Part shown: positions 1 through 8,214 of the stretch, piece after piece
Layout: each line of letters opens with the position of its first letter
Numbering within the stretch: the stretch's first letter is position 1
Assembly (NCBI GenBank): GCA_031290985.1
Contig: JARLJW010000064.1
Coordinates: 62,001-126,000 of the forward strand
DNA length: 64,000 nt
Source of the DNA: Verrucomicrobiia bacterium
GTDB taxonomy: Bacteria; Verrucomicrobiota; Verrucomicrobiia; Limisphaerales; UBA11358
Reading direction: 5' to 3'
The notes under the pieces: generated by a model
What the model saw: only the letters and a program-made list of their open reading frames with translations
Told to the model about the DNA's origin: nothing
Database searches by the model: none
Program-made: the position numbers and the translations under genes

Positions 1-1113
1 GAGGAAGCCCATGTGGTCGCACAGGTTGAGAAATTCTGGCGCGGGCGGATTGTGCGCGGTGCGGATGGCATTGGCCCCGAGGGATCGCAAGGCTTTGAGG
101 CGTTGCTCCCAGATCGCCAGCGGCACGGCGGCGCCGAATGCACCGCCATCGTGATGCAGGCAGACGCCGTAGAGGACGACTTTTTTGCCGTTGAGCACGA
201 AGCCCCGGTCGCTGGTGAACCGGGCATCGCGAATGCCGAAGTTATTCGTCGCGTCATCCAAAACAACACCGGCAGAGACCGCCTGATCGGATATGATTTC
301 ACTTACGGCGTGGTAGAGTTTGGGGTCATCCAGATTCCATAACTGGGGCTTGGGGAAGCTAATCTGCTGCGACACGGTTTCAGCGGTGCCGTTCGTCAAA
401 TCGAGGTCGGACTCGATGGTGGCCACCGTTTTCCCGTTGGGCGAAAGGAGCGTCGTCCGGATTTTGACTTCGTGGATCACAGCATCTTCATTGGTAACCA
501 AGGTTTGTATGCGGACGGTTGCCTTGGCGGCCGTGACCTCAGGCGTGGAAATGAAAACGCCGTGCTCCGTAAGATGCACCGGATCGGTCACCGTCAGCCG
601 GACGTGCCGGTAAATGCCCGCGCCGGAATACCAGCGGGAGGCGGGTTGCGCGGAGGTGTCGCAGCGGACGGCGATGACGTTGTCGCCGCCGAAATTCAGA
701 TGGCCGGTCAGCGCATAATTGAAGCTGACATAACCAAACGGGCGGTGGCCGAGATGAAAGCCGTTGATCCAGACATCGCTGTTCTGCATCACGCCGTCGA
801 ACCCGATGGCCACGGACCTGCCCGCGTCGGATTGGGGCAGGGAAAAATGCTTGCGATACCAACCGATGCCGCTGGGCAGGAACGCGCCGGCGCCGCCGGT
901 CTGGTTCGTCTCGGCAAACGGGCCTTCGATGCTCCAGTCATGGGGCAGGTCAAGCTGGCGCCAGGTGGAATCCGCGAACGCGGCCTGCTCCGCGCCGGGG
1001 GCGTCGGCCTTGAGGAAGAGCCAGCCGGCATCAAAGTTTTCCGCCGCCGGTGCGGACGCGATGAGGCCCGAAAGACAGCTCGCGGCGATAATGATGGCGC
1101 GGAGGGGTTTCAT
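1..1113 (-). CDS. Glycoside hydrolase family 2 (beta-galactosidase-like), 5' part, cut by window start
   Basis: Reading the minus strand from ATG at 1113 gives 371 codons open to base 1, so the C-terminal half lies outside the window. The first ~23 residues form a Sec signal peptide (MKPLRAIIIAASCLSGLIAS then APAAE). The GH2 sugar-binding domain follows, with landmarks LPHDWSIEGPF, GIGWYRKHF and DVWING. An immunoglobulin-like domain comes next, and then the start of the TIM barrel (NGKKVVLYGVCLHHDGG, AIRTAHNPP). The acid/base and nucleophile glutamates would be past the edge. GH2 enzymes are retaining exo-glycosidases; a signal peptide puts this one in the periplasm or outside. It is a clear paralogue of the gene at 2371-4770, in the same orientation. 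Exact substrate (beta-galactoside or other) cannot be told. Confidence 0.9.
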   Translation of the reverse strand, partial: MKPLRAIIIAASCLSGLIASAPAAENFDAGWLFLKADAPGAEQAAFADSTWRQLDLPHDWSIEGPFAETNQTGGAGAFLPSGIGWYRKHFSLPQSDAGRSVAIGFDGVMQNSDVWINGFHLGHRPFGYVSFNYALTGHLNFGGDNVIAVRCDTSAQPASRWYSGAGIYRHVRLTVTDPVHLTEHGVFISTPEVTAAKATVRIQTLVTNEDAVIHEVKIRTTLLSPNGKTVATIESDLDLTNGTAETVSQQISFPKPQLWNLDDPKLYHAVSEIISDQAVSAGVVLDDATNNFGIRDARFTSDRGFVLNGKKVVLYGVCLHHDGGAFGAAVPLAIWEQRLKALRSLGANAIRTAHNPPAPEFLNLCDHMGFL

Positions 1114-1402
1114 GTGGATTGGAGCAGCATCAGGGAAAGGTGACGCGGCCACAAGTCACCGAAACTGTGGATGGGGCTGGCCCGGCACCAAGGTGAAAGC
1201 CATCCTGCAATTTGGTTTGACCCGATTTGACTGGGTTTGACCACCCCCTCGTCCTCGCGCCTTGTTGTCCAATTCGTGTTAATTTGTGAAATTTGAATCT
1301 CATATTTTTTTTAATTTTTTAGGTCGGATTAGCTCGGATCAACTCGGATAACCGCTGTTTTCATGATGCCTCAACCAGCAACCCGCAACCCTCCGATGGC
1401 CC

Positions 1403-1415
1403 GTGCGGCTCGCAC
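1403..1415. repeat. Mini-palindrome GTGCG-GCT-CGCAC, copy 1
   Basis: Perfect 5-bp inverted repeat around GCT, preceded by TGGCCC. It is followed by TGTACGCCAGTAC, a word that also follows CCCC at 31280-31294 without the palindrome. Confidence 0.75.
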
Positions 1416-1465
1416 CTGTACGCCAGTACTTTAATCTGGTTTAATTTACCTTAATTTGATTGCCC

Positions 1466-1479
1466 GTCCGGCATCGGAC
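1466..1479. repeat. Mini-palindrome GTCCG-GCAT-CGGAC
   Basis: Variant of the same hairpin with the central stem pair switched from G-C to C-G and a four-base loop, preceded by GCCC. Confidence 0.7.
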
Positions 1480-1619
1480 TTTTTGTGTTTTCATTGGCCT
1501 TTTTTCAATGTTTCCCGGAGCGCGGCGTTTACGCCGTTTCCCCGATCAGGAACTGCTTGCTACCTTCGCGCTCTTTGCGTGAGGCTCGTCGCGCCATGGT
1601 GGCTGACTGCCAAGTCCCC

Positions 1620-1632
1620 GTGCGGCTCGCAC
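1620..1632. repeat. Mini-palindrome GTGCG-GCT-CGCAC, copy 2
   Basis: Identical to the copy at 1403-1415. It lies directly after the word GACTGCCAAGTCCCC, which occurs again before a different sequence at 31267-31281. Confidence 0.75.
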
Positions 1633-1709
1633 TTTTAAAATTTCTTGGGGCTAATAAAGGCTAACCAAGGCTAACGACCCTTGATATCCAAGACCTTGCA
1701 GGGTGGCCA

Positions 1710-1722
1710 GTGCGGCTCGCAC
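1710..1722. repeat. Mini-palindrome GTGCG-GCT-CGCAC, copy 3
   Basis: Sits between GGTGGCC (1702-1708) and GACTGCAAAGTCCCC (about 1725-1739). At 31260-31281 the two flanks are joined without it, so this looks like a filled site against an empty one. Confidence 0.8.
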
Positions 1723-1861
1723 CCGACTGCAAAGTCCCCAAGCGGCCTCGGACACGCCGAGGGCCAACGGCCCGCCCCCATCCCAGCCTGAGGCAACGCG
1801 CCCCAACCGGAGCGAGGGCTGAGAGCCCGTCCTATGATCAATGCCTGATTCATATTGGCCC

Positions 1862-1874
1862 GTGCGGCTCGCAC
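1862..1874. repeat. Mini-palindrome GTGCG-GCT-CGCAC, copy 4
   Basis: Preceded by GATTCATATTGGCCC and followed by TTTTTAATTTTATGGT. At 31450-31476 a related sequence reads GATTCATAT directly into TTTTAAAAATTCTATGGT, lacking the hairpin. Confidence 0.75.
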
Positions 1875-1961
1875 TTTTTAATTTTATGGTGCCGATCATC
1901 GGCTTTTTAATTTTATATTTTTAATTCAGATTTGCCCCATCCTACCACCTTCCAAAATAAC

Positions 1962-2016
1962 CTTCATTCCGAATAGATTCCGATTCATTCCGACTTCATT
2001 CCGACTTCATTCCGAC
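1962..2016. repeat. Tandem TTCATTCCGAC-type block
   Basis: Short direct repeats built on ATTCCGA occur about five times in 55 bases. A homologous 55-base block at 31757-31811 differs mainly by three ATTCCGA to ATTGCGA changes. No coding or regulatory role is evident. Confidence 0.65.
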
Positions 2017-2370
2017 CCGCCTGAAGCCCGTTTTACCCGCTAATTTCCGGGAATCAAAGCCCGCCGCCCCGCCCCCAATTCACTAACTCACTGATTCATT
2101 AACTCACAATTGCCCCAACCCCGCCATGTAGCCGCTACACCTATTTTTGGAATAAAGCTCCGACGACCGCATATCTATTTATGGCGTGCTTTTTAAAATC
2201 AAAAACCGCGGCCTCCGGAGTGCGCCCGTCCCGGGCGCAGCAATACTCGTCAATCTGGCCGCGTGAAATTGACGGAAGCTCTCCGCATTTTGGAAATGGC
2301 TGCGGCCGGGGCGGCCGCACTCCGTATTTTGAATACACCCCTTGGCGGCTTCTCGCTCCAGGGGAAGCGG

Positions 2371-4770
2371 CTACTGGCTTTGCAACGTCACGCTGGCGGA
2401 TTCGAGGCCGGGCGCGGTGGCCTGCAAGGCGATGTGGCCGGGCGTGGTCGTGGTTTGCACGATGGCCAGGCCGCGACCTTGAAAGGCACGGTGAGTATTC
2501 GCGTGGCCGTCCTCGACATTGTTCACATCGCCGTTGCCGATGCCAATGAGGACGGCCGGGCCGGACAGTTCAAATTTCACCTCCCGGTCCGCACCGATCA
2601 CGCGGACTCCGGCGGCGTCCACGATCCGGAATTCAACGTGGCTGACATCCTTGCCATCGGCGTGCAATTGGGCGGTGTCGGGCAGCAGTTCAAGACGGCT
2701 CGCGGGGCCGGCGGTTTTCAGAACAAATTCGCAGGTGTCGCCAGTGGCCGTGCGCCCGACGGCCTTGAGCGTGCCTGGTTCGTAAGGCACCTCCCAACTC
2801 AGCAGGCCGTGCGTGGCCTCGGAAAGTTTCTTGGTGCCGATGATCCGGTTGTTCAGCGACAGGGTGACCTCCGGGCAGTTGGCGGAGCAAAGCACGTTCA
2901 CGGTCGAGTTCGACGGCCAGTTCCAGCTTTCGACCCCGGCGAAGCCGCGCCGTCCGCCGCCGCCCGACACGCTGAGATAAACCATCGGGCGGTCGCTCCA
3001 GAGGCTTTGGCGGAACCAGCCGAGCGGTTTTTTGAAGCCGCAGAGGTCGAGCAGGCCCGCGCCACTGGCGCGATTCGGCCATTCGTTGGCTTCACCGAGA
3101 TAATCAACGCCGGTCCAGAGAAACTGGCCGGCGATAAAATCATTCGTCTGGACCGCGCGCCACGCACCGAACAGATGGCTGTTTTCGCTGCCGTAGATGA
3201 TGCGGTGCGGATATTTCCGATGGTCGTCGGCATAACGATCTTCCTGGTAATTATAGCCGGCGGCGTCGAGAACCTGCGGCAGACCCACGGCGTCGGACAT
3301 GGCGACGGTGGCGAGGGCGGCAGTGACGGGCCGCGTGGCGTCCAAGGATTTCACCGCGGCGACCAGGGGCCGGGCGCAGGTCACGAGGTCGGCCGCCGGG
3401 GGATTTTCGGGATGATACTCCTTGCCCAGCGCCGGGTGCGAGAACGGGTCGTTGGCGAAATCGACCTCGTTGCCGATGCTCCAGAGGATGATGCTGGGAT
3501 GATTGCGGTCGCGGCGGACCATGTCCTGGACGTCCGTGACCGACCATTGCGCAAACATCTCCGCGTAGCCGAAATGACTGGGCGCGCCGGAATTGCGGCC
3601 GGTAACCCATTTGTTTTTGGCCTGGGAGAATTCATCGAAGGCCTCATCCATGACGAGGAAGCCCAGGCGGTCGCATAAATCCAGGAGTTCCGGGTCGGGC
3701 GGATTGTGGCTGGTGCGGATGGCGTTGACGCCGATCTCCTTCAAGGCCAGCAGCCGGCGGGCGAGGACTTTTTCGGGGACGGCGGCGCCCAGCGAGCCGG
3801 CGTCGTGATGGAGGCAAACGCCCTTGAGCTTGAGGTTTTTTCCGTTGAGGAAAAAGCCCTTGTCCGCGTCAAACACGGCGCTGCGGATGCCGAACGGAGT
3901 CGTGGTCTCATCCACGACAGCTTCGCCGACCTTGACGTGGCTGCGCAACGAATACAGCACTGGCGACGCCGGCGACCACAACTGCGGCTGGGGAAGTTTT
4001 ACCTCTTGCACCAAGGTTCGCGTGGTTCCCGCCGCCGATGATTTTGAAGCCGTCACGCTGGCGATGATTTTTCCACCGGGTGCAATGATGTCGGATTGGA
4101 GAGAAACTTTTTTATTTTCGGCGGAGCCATTTTCAACGGTGGTCTCAATGCGGACGGTGGCGGAATCCGCTTTGACTTTCGGCGTGGTGACGGAGACGCC
4201 CCAGTGCGCGATGTGGAGTTTGTCAGTGAGGGAGAGCCGGACGTTGCGATAGATGCCGGAGCCGGTGTAGTAGCGCGAATCGGCAAAACGGGAATGATCC
4301 ACGCGCACGGCGACGACGTTGTCGCCGGAACCGAATTTGACGTACGGTGTCAGGTTGGCTTGAAAACTGGAGAATCCGTACGGGCGGCCGCCGACGAGCC
4401 GGCCGTTGATCCAGACCTCGGACCAGTCGTAGACGCCATCGAATTCGAGGGTGACGGCGCGGCCTTCCTGGCCGGCATCAAGCAGGAAATGTTTGCGATA
4501 CCAGCCGATGCCGCCGGGCGCGAAACCGTTGCCGCTGCCAAACTCGGCGGTGAAAGGCCCTTCGCTGCTCCAGTCGTGCGGGAGGTTCAAGTGCCGCCAG
4601 GCGCTGTCATCGAACGCGGGCATCATGGCGGCGGCGAAATCGCCCTTGCTGAAAAGCCAGTTGGCATCGAAGTCTTCGGTGCTGCGGACATCGGCTGCGG
4701 GGACGGAGGCGGGCAGCAAGACGGACAGCAGGGCCAAGGTGGTCAGGAGGATTTTTGGCGCGGTTTGCAT
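2371..4770 (-). CDS. Secreted glycoside hydrolase family 2 enzyme (beta-galactosidase-like)
   Basis: 799 residues from ATG 4770. The frame stays open upstream to 4875, and ATG 4791 is an alternative start; 4770 was preferred because it directly precedes a signal peptide (MQTAPKILLTTLALLSVLLP, then ASVPAAD). Sugar-binding domain: LPHDWSSEGPF and GIGWYRKHF. TIM barrel: LKGVCLHHDAGSLG and AIRTSHNPPDPE. The acid/base Glu is in ILWSIGNEVDF and the probable nucleophile Glu is in IIYGSENSHLFG. The C-terminal ~200 residues look like the DUF4982 and GH2 fifth domains (ALVPI-free, ending SVTLQSQ), common in Bacteroidota and Verrucomicrobiota enzymes. It likely removes beta-linked galactosyl or similar residues from plant or algal glycans. 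It shares a leader motif with the paralogue upstream in the window. Confidence 0.92.
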   Translation of the reverse strand: MQTAPKILLTTLALLSVLLPASVPAADVRSTEDFDANWLFSKGDFAAAMMPAFDDSAWRHLNLPHDWSSEGPFTAEFGSGNGFAPGGIGWYRKHFLLDAGQEGRAVTLEFDGVYDWSEVWINGRLVGGRPYGFSSFQANLTPYVKFGSGDNVVAVRVDHSRFADSRYYTGSGIYRNVRLSLTDKLHIAHWGVSVTTPKVKADSATVRIETTVENGSAENKKVSLQSDIIAPGGKIIASVTASKSSAAGTTRTLVQEVKLPQPQLWSPASPVLYSLRSHVKVGEAVVDETTTPFGIRSAVFDADKGFFLNGKNLKLKGVCLHHDAGSLGAAVPEKVLARRLLALKEIGVNAIRTSHNPPDPELLDLCDRLGFLVMDEAFDEFSQAKNKWVTGRNSGAPSHFGYAEMFAQWSVTDVQDMVRRDRNHPSIILWSIGNEVDFANDPFSHPALGKEYHPENPPAADLVTCARPLVAAVKSLDATRPVTAALATVAMSDAVGLPQVLDAAGYNYQEDRYADDHRKYPHRIIYGSENSHLFGAWRAVQTNDFIAGQFLWTGVDYLGEANEWPNRASGAGLLDLCGFKKPLGWFRQSLWSDRPMVYLSVSGGGGRRGFAGVESWNWPSNSTVNVLCSANCPEVTLSLNNRIIGTKKLSEATHGLLSWEVPYEPGTLKAVGRTATGDTCEFVLKTAGPASRLELLPDTAQLHADGKDVSHVEFRIVDAAGVRVIGADREVKFELSGPAVLIGIGNGDVNNVEDGHANTHRAFQGRGLAIVQTTTTPGHIALQATAPGLESASVTLQSQ

Positions 4771-4871
4771 CGAGGATTTGACGTGCAGCATCCGGGAAAG
4801 GTGACAGGAAGGCAAGGCGGGCGGTATCCCGCATTTGTGGGAGCGAAGCATTGAAGCCGGCAACGCACGTA

Positions 4872-5309
4872 TCAAGTTGAGGAATTATCACTATTTTCTT
4901 TGTAATCATAGATATCCAAGCTCAGATCAATGCCCATGTCTCCGAGATCAGATAAAAGCGCGTAAGGCAAAGTCGCGCCAATATTGACGCCGTCGGTAAA
5001 AAGGCCGACGAAGAACTCGACACTGCCGCCGGTATCACGAATATGACAAAAGAATGCGCGGTGTGGTCGCAAGTTTTCAACGGTTTTGGCAAGAAACGAT
5101 GGCAAATCGCTATCGTCGGGTGGGATGAACGAAGATGACCAATATGACCGCTGGTAATGTCCTTCCAATAATGTGCCTGTCGGCGTGGACCGCCGGTCCC
5201 CAAATTTTTGAACAATGCGCGGTTGCAAGCCGAGTGTCTCCGTGAAGACTTGAGGATCCATCGCGGGATGAACAATTCGAAGCGAAATTTGATAGTCGTA
5301 AGGATACAT
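4872..5309 (-). CDS. DUF4279 domain protein
   Basis: 145 residues. The opening YQISLRIVHP and the sequence TLGLQPRIVQKFGDRR match the start of DUF4279 proteins, in which a small alpha/beta domain begins with a strand and an L-x-P word. The central GGSVEFFVGLFTDG and the ending LGDMGIDLSLDIYDY also fit. The function of the family is unknown; members are small, cytoplasmic and often stand alone. There is no signal peptide and no obvious Shine-Dalgarno. The gene is somewhat more AT-rich than its neighbours. It lies 100 bases upstream of the hydrolase start, so co-transcription is possible but not shown. Confidence 0.75.
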   Translation of the reverse strand: MYPYDYQISLRIVHPAMDPQVFTETLGLQPRIVQKFGDRRSTPTGTLLEGHYQRSYWSSSFIPPDDSDLPSFLAKTVENLRPHRAFFCHIRDTGGSVEFFVGLFTDGVNIGATLPYALLSDLGDMGIDLSLDIYDYKENSDNSST

Positions 5310-5664
5310 GGGTTGGGATCGGACTCGTAGCGGTCAGATGGCGGACTTTATTGGGGATGCGAGTTTCTGTCCAACGATTTCAGTTTCAAGGCGAACACTG
5401 ACTTTTTAATAGCGTAAACAAATTGAAAGCTTTGCGGCGAAGCCAATTCACACGTTGGGGTTGGCCATGCCTCAAAGTGTCTTTGACGAACACTGATGCC
5501 GGGTTTGGAGTTCCGCCTTTAGGCGGTTCGGGGCGTTCACCCACCCGAGCCGCCTAAAGGCGGAACTCCGAACAAGGACAGAGTGCGCCTGTTGCGGGAT
5601 GGTAGGCGCCGGTTGTGAACAAATACTTTTGGTGATTCGCGGGACGAGGCGTTACGATGCGGTC
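5310..5664. other. Intergenic region with a large inverted repeat
   Basis: No gene is seen. The region contains the inverted repeat at 5507-5569 and the word TTGGCCATGCCTCAAAG (5461-5477), which is related in reverse to TTGAGGCATGGCCAA at 17537 and TTGAGGCATGGCC at 39924. The promoter of the following glycosylase operon must lie here but no clear -35/-10 pair stands out. Confidence 0.6.
5507..5569. repeat. Long near-perfect inverted repeat (two ~26-nt arms)
   Basis: Arm 1 (5507-5532) begins GGAGTTCCGCCTTTAGGCGG and arm 2 (5544-5569) ends CCGCCTAAAGGCGGAACTCC. The spacer is 11 bases and the arms differ at one position. Each arm also contains the self-complementary CCGCCTTTAGGCGG. There is no T-run next to it, so it is not a typical terminator; it looks like a dispersed palindromic element. 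Confidence 0.85.
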
Positions 5665-6573
5665 ATGTCTGCGGATTATAATCAATTGCTCGACGCCACG
5701 ATCCAGCATTTGGAAGGACTGAAGTCGCGCGGGGTGCGTCATGTCGCCGTCACCCCGGAAACGTTGCGGGCGCTGGCGTCGCCGGTGAGGCCGGCGGCGG
5801 CCGTGAGTTTTAAAGCAGCAACGCCGGCCGTGGCACCGAGGACGTTTTCAGCCCCTGCGCCCGCGGCCCCGATGGCGAAGCCGATAGCCGCGCCGGTAAT
5901 TGCGGCAAAACCCGAGATCGCACCGGTGGCTTTCATTCCGCCACCGCCAGTGGCCGACAAGGCGGCGGCGTTTGCGGCGCTGCGGGAACGCGCGCTGGCT
6001 TGTGTGAAATGCCCCAACCTCGCGGCGGCGCGCCAGCACGTGGTGTTCGGCGTGGGGAACATCGACGCGCAGTTGATGTTCGTGGGCGAAGCGCCGGGGG
6101 CGGATGGAGATGCGCAGGGCGAACCGTTCGTGGGTGCGGCGGGGCAGTTGCTCACGAAGATCATCCAGGCCACGGGGCTGTCGCGCGCAGAGGTGTACAT
6201 CGCGAACATCTTGAAATGCCGGCCGGACATGCCGGGGCAGGCCAGCGGCAACCGCAAGCCCACGCCCGCCGAAATGGAGACGTGCATCCCGTATCTGCAC
6301 GAGCAGATCGACCTGATCCGGCCGAAGGTGCTGGTGGCGCTGGGCGGCACGGCGGTGGAAGGCTTGCTGCACAAGACCGGCATCATGAAATTGCGCGGGC
6401 AGTGGCACGAGTACCGCGGCATCCCGCTGATGCCGACGTATCACCCGGCGTACCTGCTGCGCTACCAGGCGATGGCCGAGAAACGCCGCGTGTGGGAAGA
6501 CATGCTGCAGGTGATGGAGAAGCTGGGCATGCCGATCAGCGAGAAGCAGCGGAATTTTTTCACGAAAGCCTGA
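5665..6573 (+). CDS. Uracil-DNA glycosylase, family 4 (4Fe-4S)
   Basis: 302 residues from ATG 5665; in-frame codons upstream to 5599 encode nothing conserved. Residues ~40-105 are an Ala/Pro-rich linker. The catalytic domain starts near residue 112. Motif 1 is VGEAPGADGDAQGEPFVG, the family-4 GEAPG signature, and motif 3 is MPTYHPAYLLR. Four cysteines for an iron-sulphur cluster are visible: CVKC, then NILKCRP, then METCIPYL. Family-4 enzymes excise uracil from DNA to open base-excision repair. The following gene starts only 6 bases downstream, so the two are probably co-transcribed. Confidence 0.93.
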   Translation: MSADYNQLLDATIQHLEGLKSRGVRHVAVTPETLRALASPVRPAAAVSFKAATPAVAPRTFSAPAPAAPMAKPIAAPVIAAKPEIAPVAFIPPPPVADKAAAFAALRERALACVKCPNLAAARQHVVFGVGNIDAQLMFVGEAPGADGDAQGEPFVGAAGQLLTKIIQATGLSRAEVYIANILKCRPDMPGQASGNRKPTPAEMETCIPYLHEQIDLIRPKVLVALGGTAVEGLLHKTGIMKLRGQWHEYRGIPLMPTYHPAYLLRYQAMAEKRRVWEDMLQVMEKLGMPISEKQRNFFTKA

Positions 6574-6579
6574 ACCCGG

Positions 6580-8142
6580 ATGAGCCGCCGCCGAAAAATA
6601 TCGATCATCGGCGTCATCATTTTCGGTTTGATGATTCTTATTCCGGTCATCCGTCATTATCAGTTGCGTGGTGCCACGGAAGCTTACGTTACCGAACTCA
6701 AAGGCCATGGCGAGCCGATGGAACTGGCGCAAGTGCTGCCACCACCGGTGCCGCCGGAACAAAATAGTGCGGACACATTGCGAACGGCTGACGAGATGTT
6801 TGGCGCCTCGTTTCGGGCAGAAAAAAGCCTTTTGGAAACGAACTTTGTATACGGAGCGAGGATGGTTTCGCCCGGCAAGGCAATGGTTCTGTGGCAGCAG
6901 CCAGACATTCGTGACATTGATGGAACCAATTCGTGGGAAAATTTGACGGCGGCAGTTATGCAAAACGCCAAGGCTTTTGCATCGCTCCAGCAAATCATTG
7001 AAAAGCCTGCTTTCGGCTTTCCAATCAACTACGACCAAGGAGTTGCCGACCTTGCTTTCACCAACCTCCACCTTGTTGAATCGAAACGATCGGCATCAAG
7101 GCTGGAAACCGCCACGCTGTGCGCCTTGCATCAAGGCGACACCGCCTTAGCCGCAAAAAACTTGCGGGCAATGCTTGCACTCGTAAAAGCAATGCGCGAG
7201 GAACGGCTGGCCATCTCTGAGCTTGTCCGCATAGCCATGGTGCAAATCGCATTTACCGCCAATTGGGAATTTCTGCAGTCCTCAAATCTGACTGATAAAC
7301 AGCTTGCCGAATTGCAGCAAGATTGGATGGGGTTGGACTTTATTCGGAGCTATGAAAGCGCGATGGTGATGGAGCGTGTCACAGAGAGAATAACGGCTGC
7401 GAAATGGCGCGGCTCCGATTCAAACCTGCAAAATTATCTCCAGATATGGACCAAGTTGGGACTTTCAGACCATGAAGAGTCCGGACTCGACAAATTAAGA
7501 GTTAAAACCAAAGTTTTTTTGTGGCGCTATTGGTGGTCTTACCCCGATGAAGTGCGGTCACTGAAAATTTATCAAGCATTTCTGGGAACAGTGCGCATAG
7601 CCGAGACAAATTATTCCTTCAAAACAGCAATTATCCATCAAAAAGAAGAGCTGGCGACCCTGAAATTAAATCAAACCAATAGTTATGACGATTTTTTCTT
7701 AAATCCAGCGAAGGCGGACATGCATTCGATTCTTTCGCAAGGGGTGAAGAGCATGAGCGCGGTTTTTGATAAGGTGATGAAAGCGGAAACTGCAAAGCAG
7801 ATCGCGATAACAGCAATTGCATTGAAACGTTATCAACTCAATCACGGGAAAAATCCGCCGGATCTGAATTCGCTGGGGCCGAAATTTGTTTCCGACGTGC
7901 CGCTTGATCCGGTGGATGGCCAGCCATTGCGATATCGGCTAAATGCGGATGGAACGTTTTTGCTTTATTCAGTTGGTGAAAACGGGGTGGATGATGGCGG
8001 CAGTCCGGCCTTGGAAAGTGGTGTGACAAGTTCCACTTTCAACTGGCAGAATCCGCATGCGTTGGACTGGGTCTGGCCGCAGCCGGCGACGGCGGCGGAG
8101 ATCCAAAAGTATTACGAGGAGCAGGCCAAGAAGGCTGAGTGA
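6580..8142 (+). CDS. Membrane-anchored protein of unknown function with pseudopilin-like C-terminal tail
   Basis: 520 residues. One N-terminal transmembrane segment (residues ~8-24, ISIIGVIIFGLMILIPV) follows three arginines, so the body should be outside the membrane. The middle ~350 residues are helical with no recognised domain. The last ~110 residues resemble the globular end of GspG-type pseudopilins: LKRYQLNHGKNPPDLNSLGP, VSDVPLDPVDGQPLRYRL and LLYSVGENGVDDGG. It follows the uracil-DNA glycosylase by 6 bases. The third-position base use is less GC-rich than in the glycosylase gene. I do not recognise the full-length family; Verrucomicrobiota-specific is a guess. Confidence 0.7.
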   Translation: MSRRRKISIIGVIIFGLMILIPVIRHYQLRGATEAYVTELKGHGEPMELAQVLPPPVPPEQNSADTLRTADEMFGASFRAEKSLLETNFVYGARMVSPGKAMVLWQQPDIRDIDGTNSWENLTAAVMQNAKAFASLQQIIEKPAFGFPINYDQGVADLAFTNLHLVESKRSASRLETATLCALHQGDTALAAKNLRAMLALVKAMREERLAISELVRIAMVQIAFTANWEFLQSSNLTDKQLAELQQDWMGLDFIRSYESAMVMERVTERITAAKWRGSDSNLQNYLQIWTKLGLSDHEESGLDKLRVKTKVFLWRYWWSYPDEVRSLKIYQAFLGTVRIAETNYSFKTAIIHQKEELATLKLNQTNSYDDFFLNPAKADMHSILSQGVKSMSAVFDKVMKAETAKQIAITAIALKRYQLNHGKNPPDLNSLGPKFVSDVPLDPVDGQPLRYRLNADGTFLLYSVGENGVDDGGSPALESGVTSSTFNWQNPHALDWVWPQPATAAEIQKYYEEQAKKAE

Positions 8143-8214
8143 CGGCGGGCGATGGAAATTTAATTCTGAAAAATCTGTCCATTTGGGCCGCTTTTCCGCT
8201 ATAACCACGGGCTC

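Larger units (their letters stand above)
1114..2370. other. Non-coding island between two GH2 genes, rich in short repeats
   Basis: No credible gene is seen in this 1.26 kb. It holds five copies of a small palindrome (listed separately). It also has a degenerate CGGAT triplet block (about 1322-1352), a tandem ATTCCGA block (1962-2016), and a segment with alternating CACTAACTCA-type words ending in CCGCCATGTAGCCGCTACA (about 2077-2135). The last 160 bases before the downstream hydrolase stop contain paired GC-rich words (GTGCGCCCGTCCCGGGCGCA and GGCTGCGGCCGGGGCGGCCG) that could form hairpins. Several modules recur in the same order at 31.2-32.3 kb. Confidence 0.7.

Noticed and set aside
1962..2016. 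Possible CRISPR-like tandem repeats
   Set aside because: Units are only 7-12 bases and contiguous, without unique spacers; the same block recurs elsewhere as a dispersed element.
2263..3678. 471-residue open frame on the plus strand
   Set aside because: It is antisense to the GH2 gene, whose domains and catalytic motifs are clear; the plus-strand product has no recognisable features.
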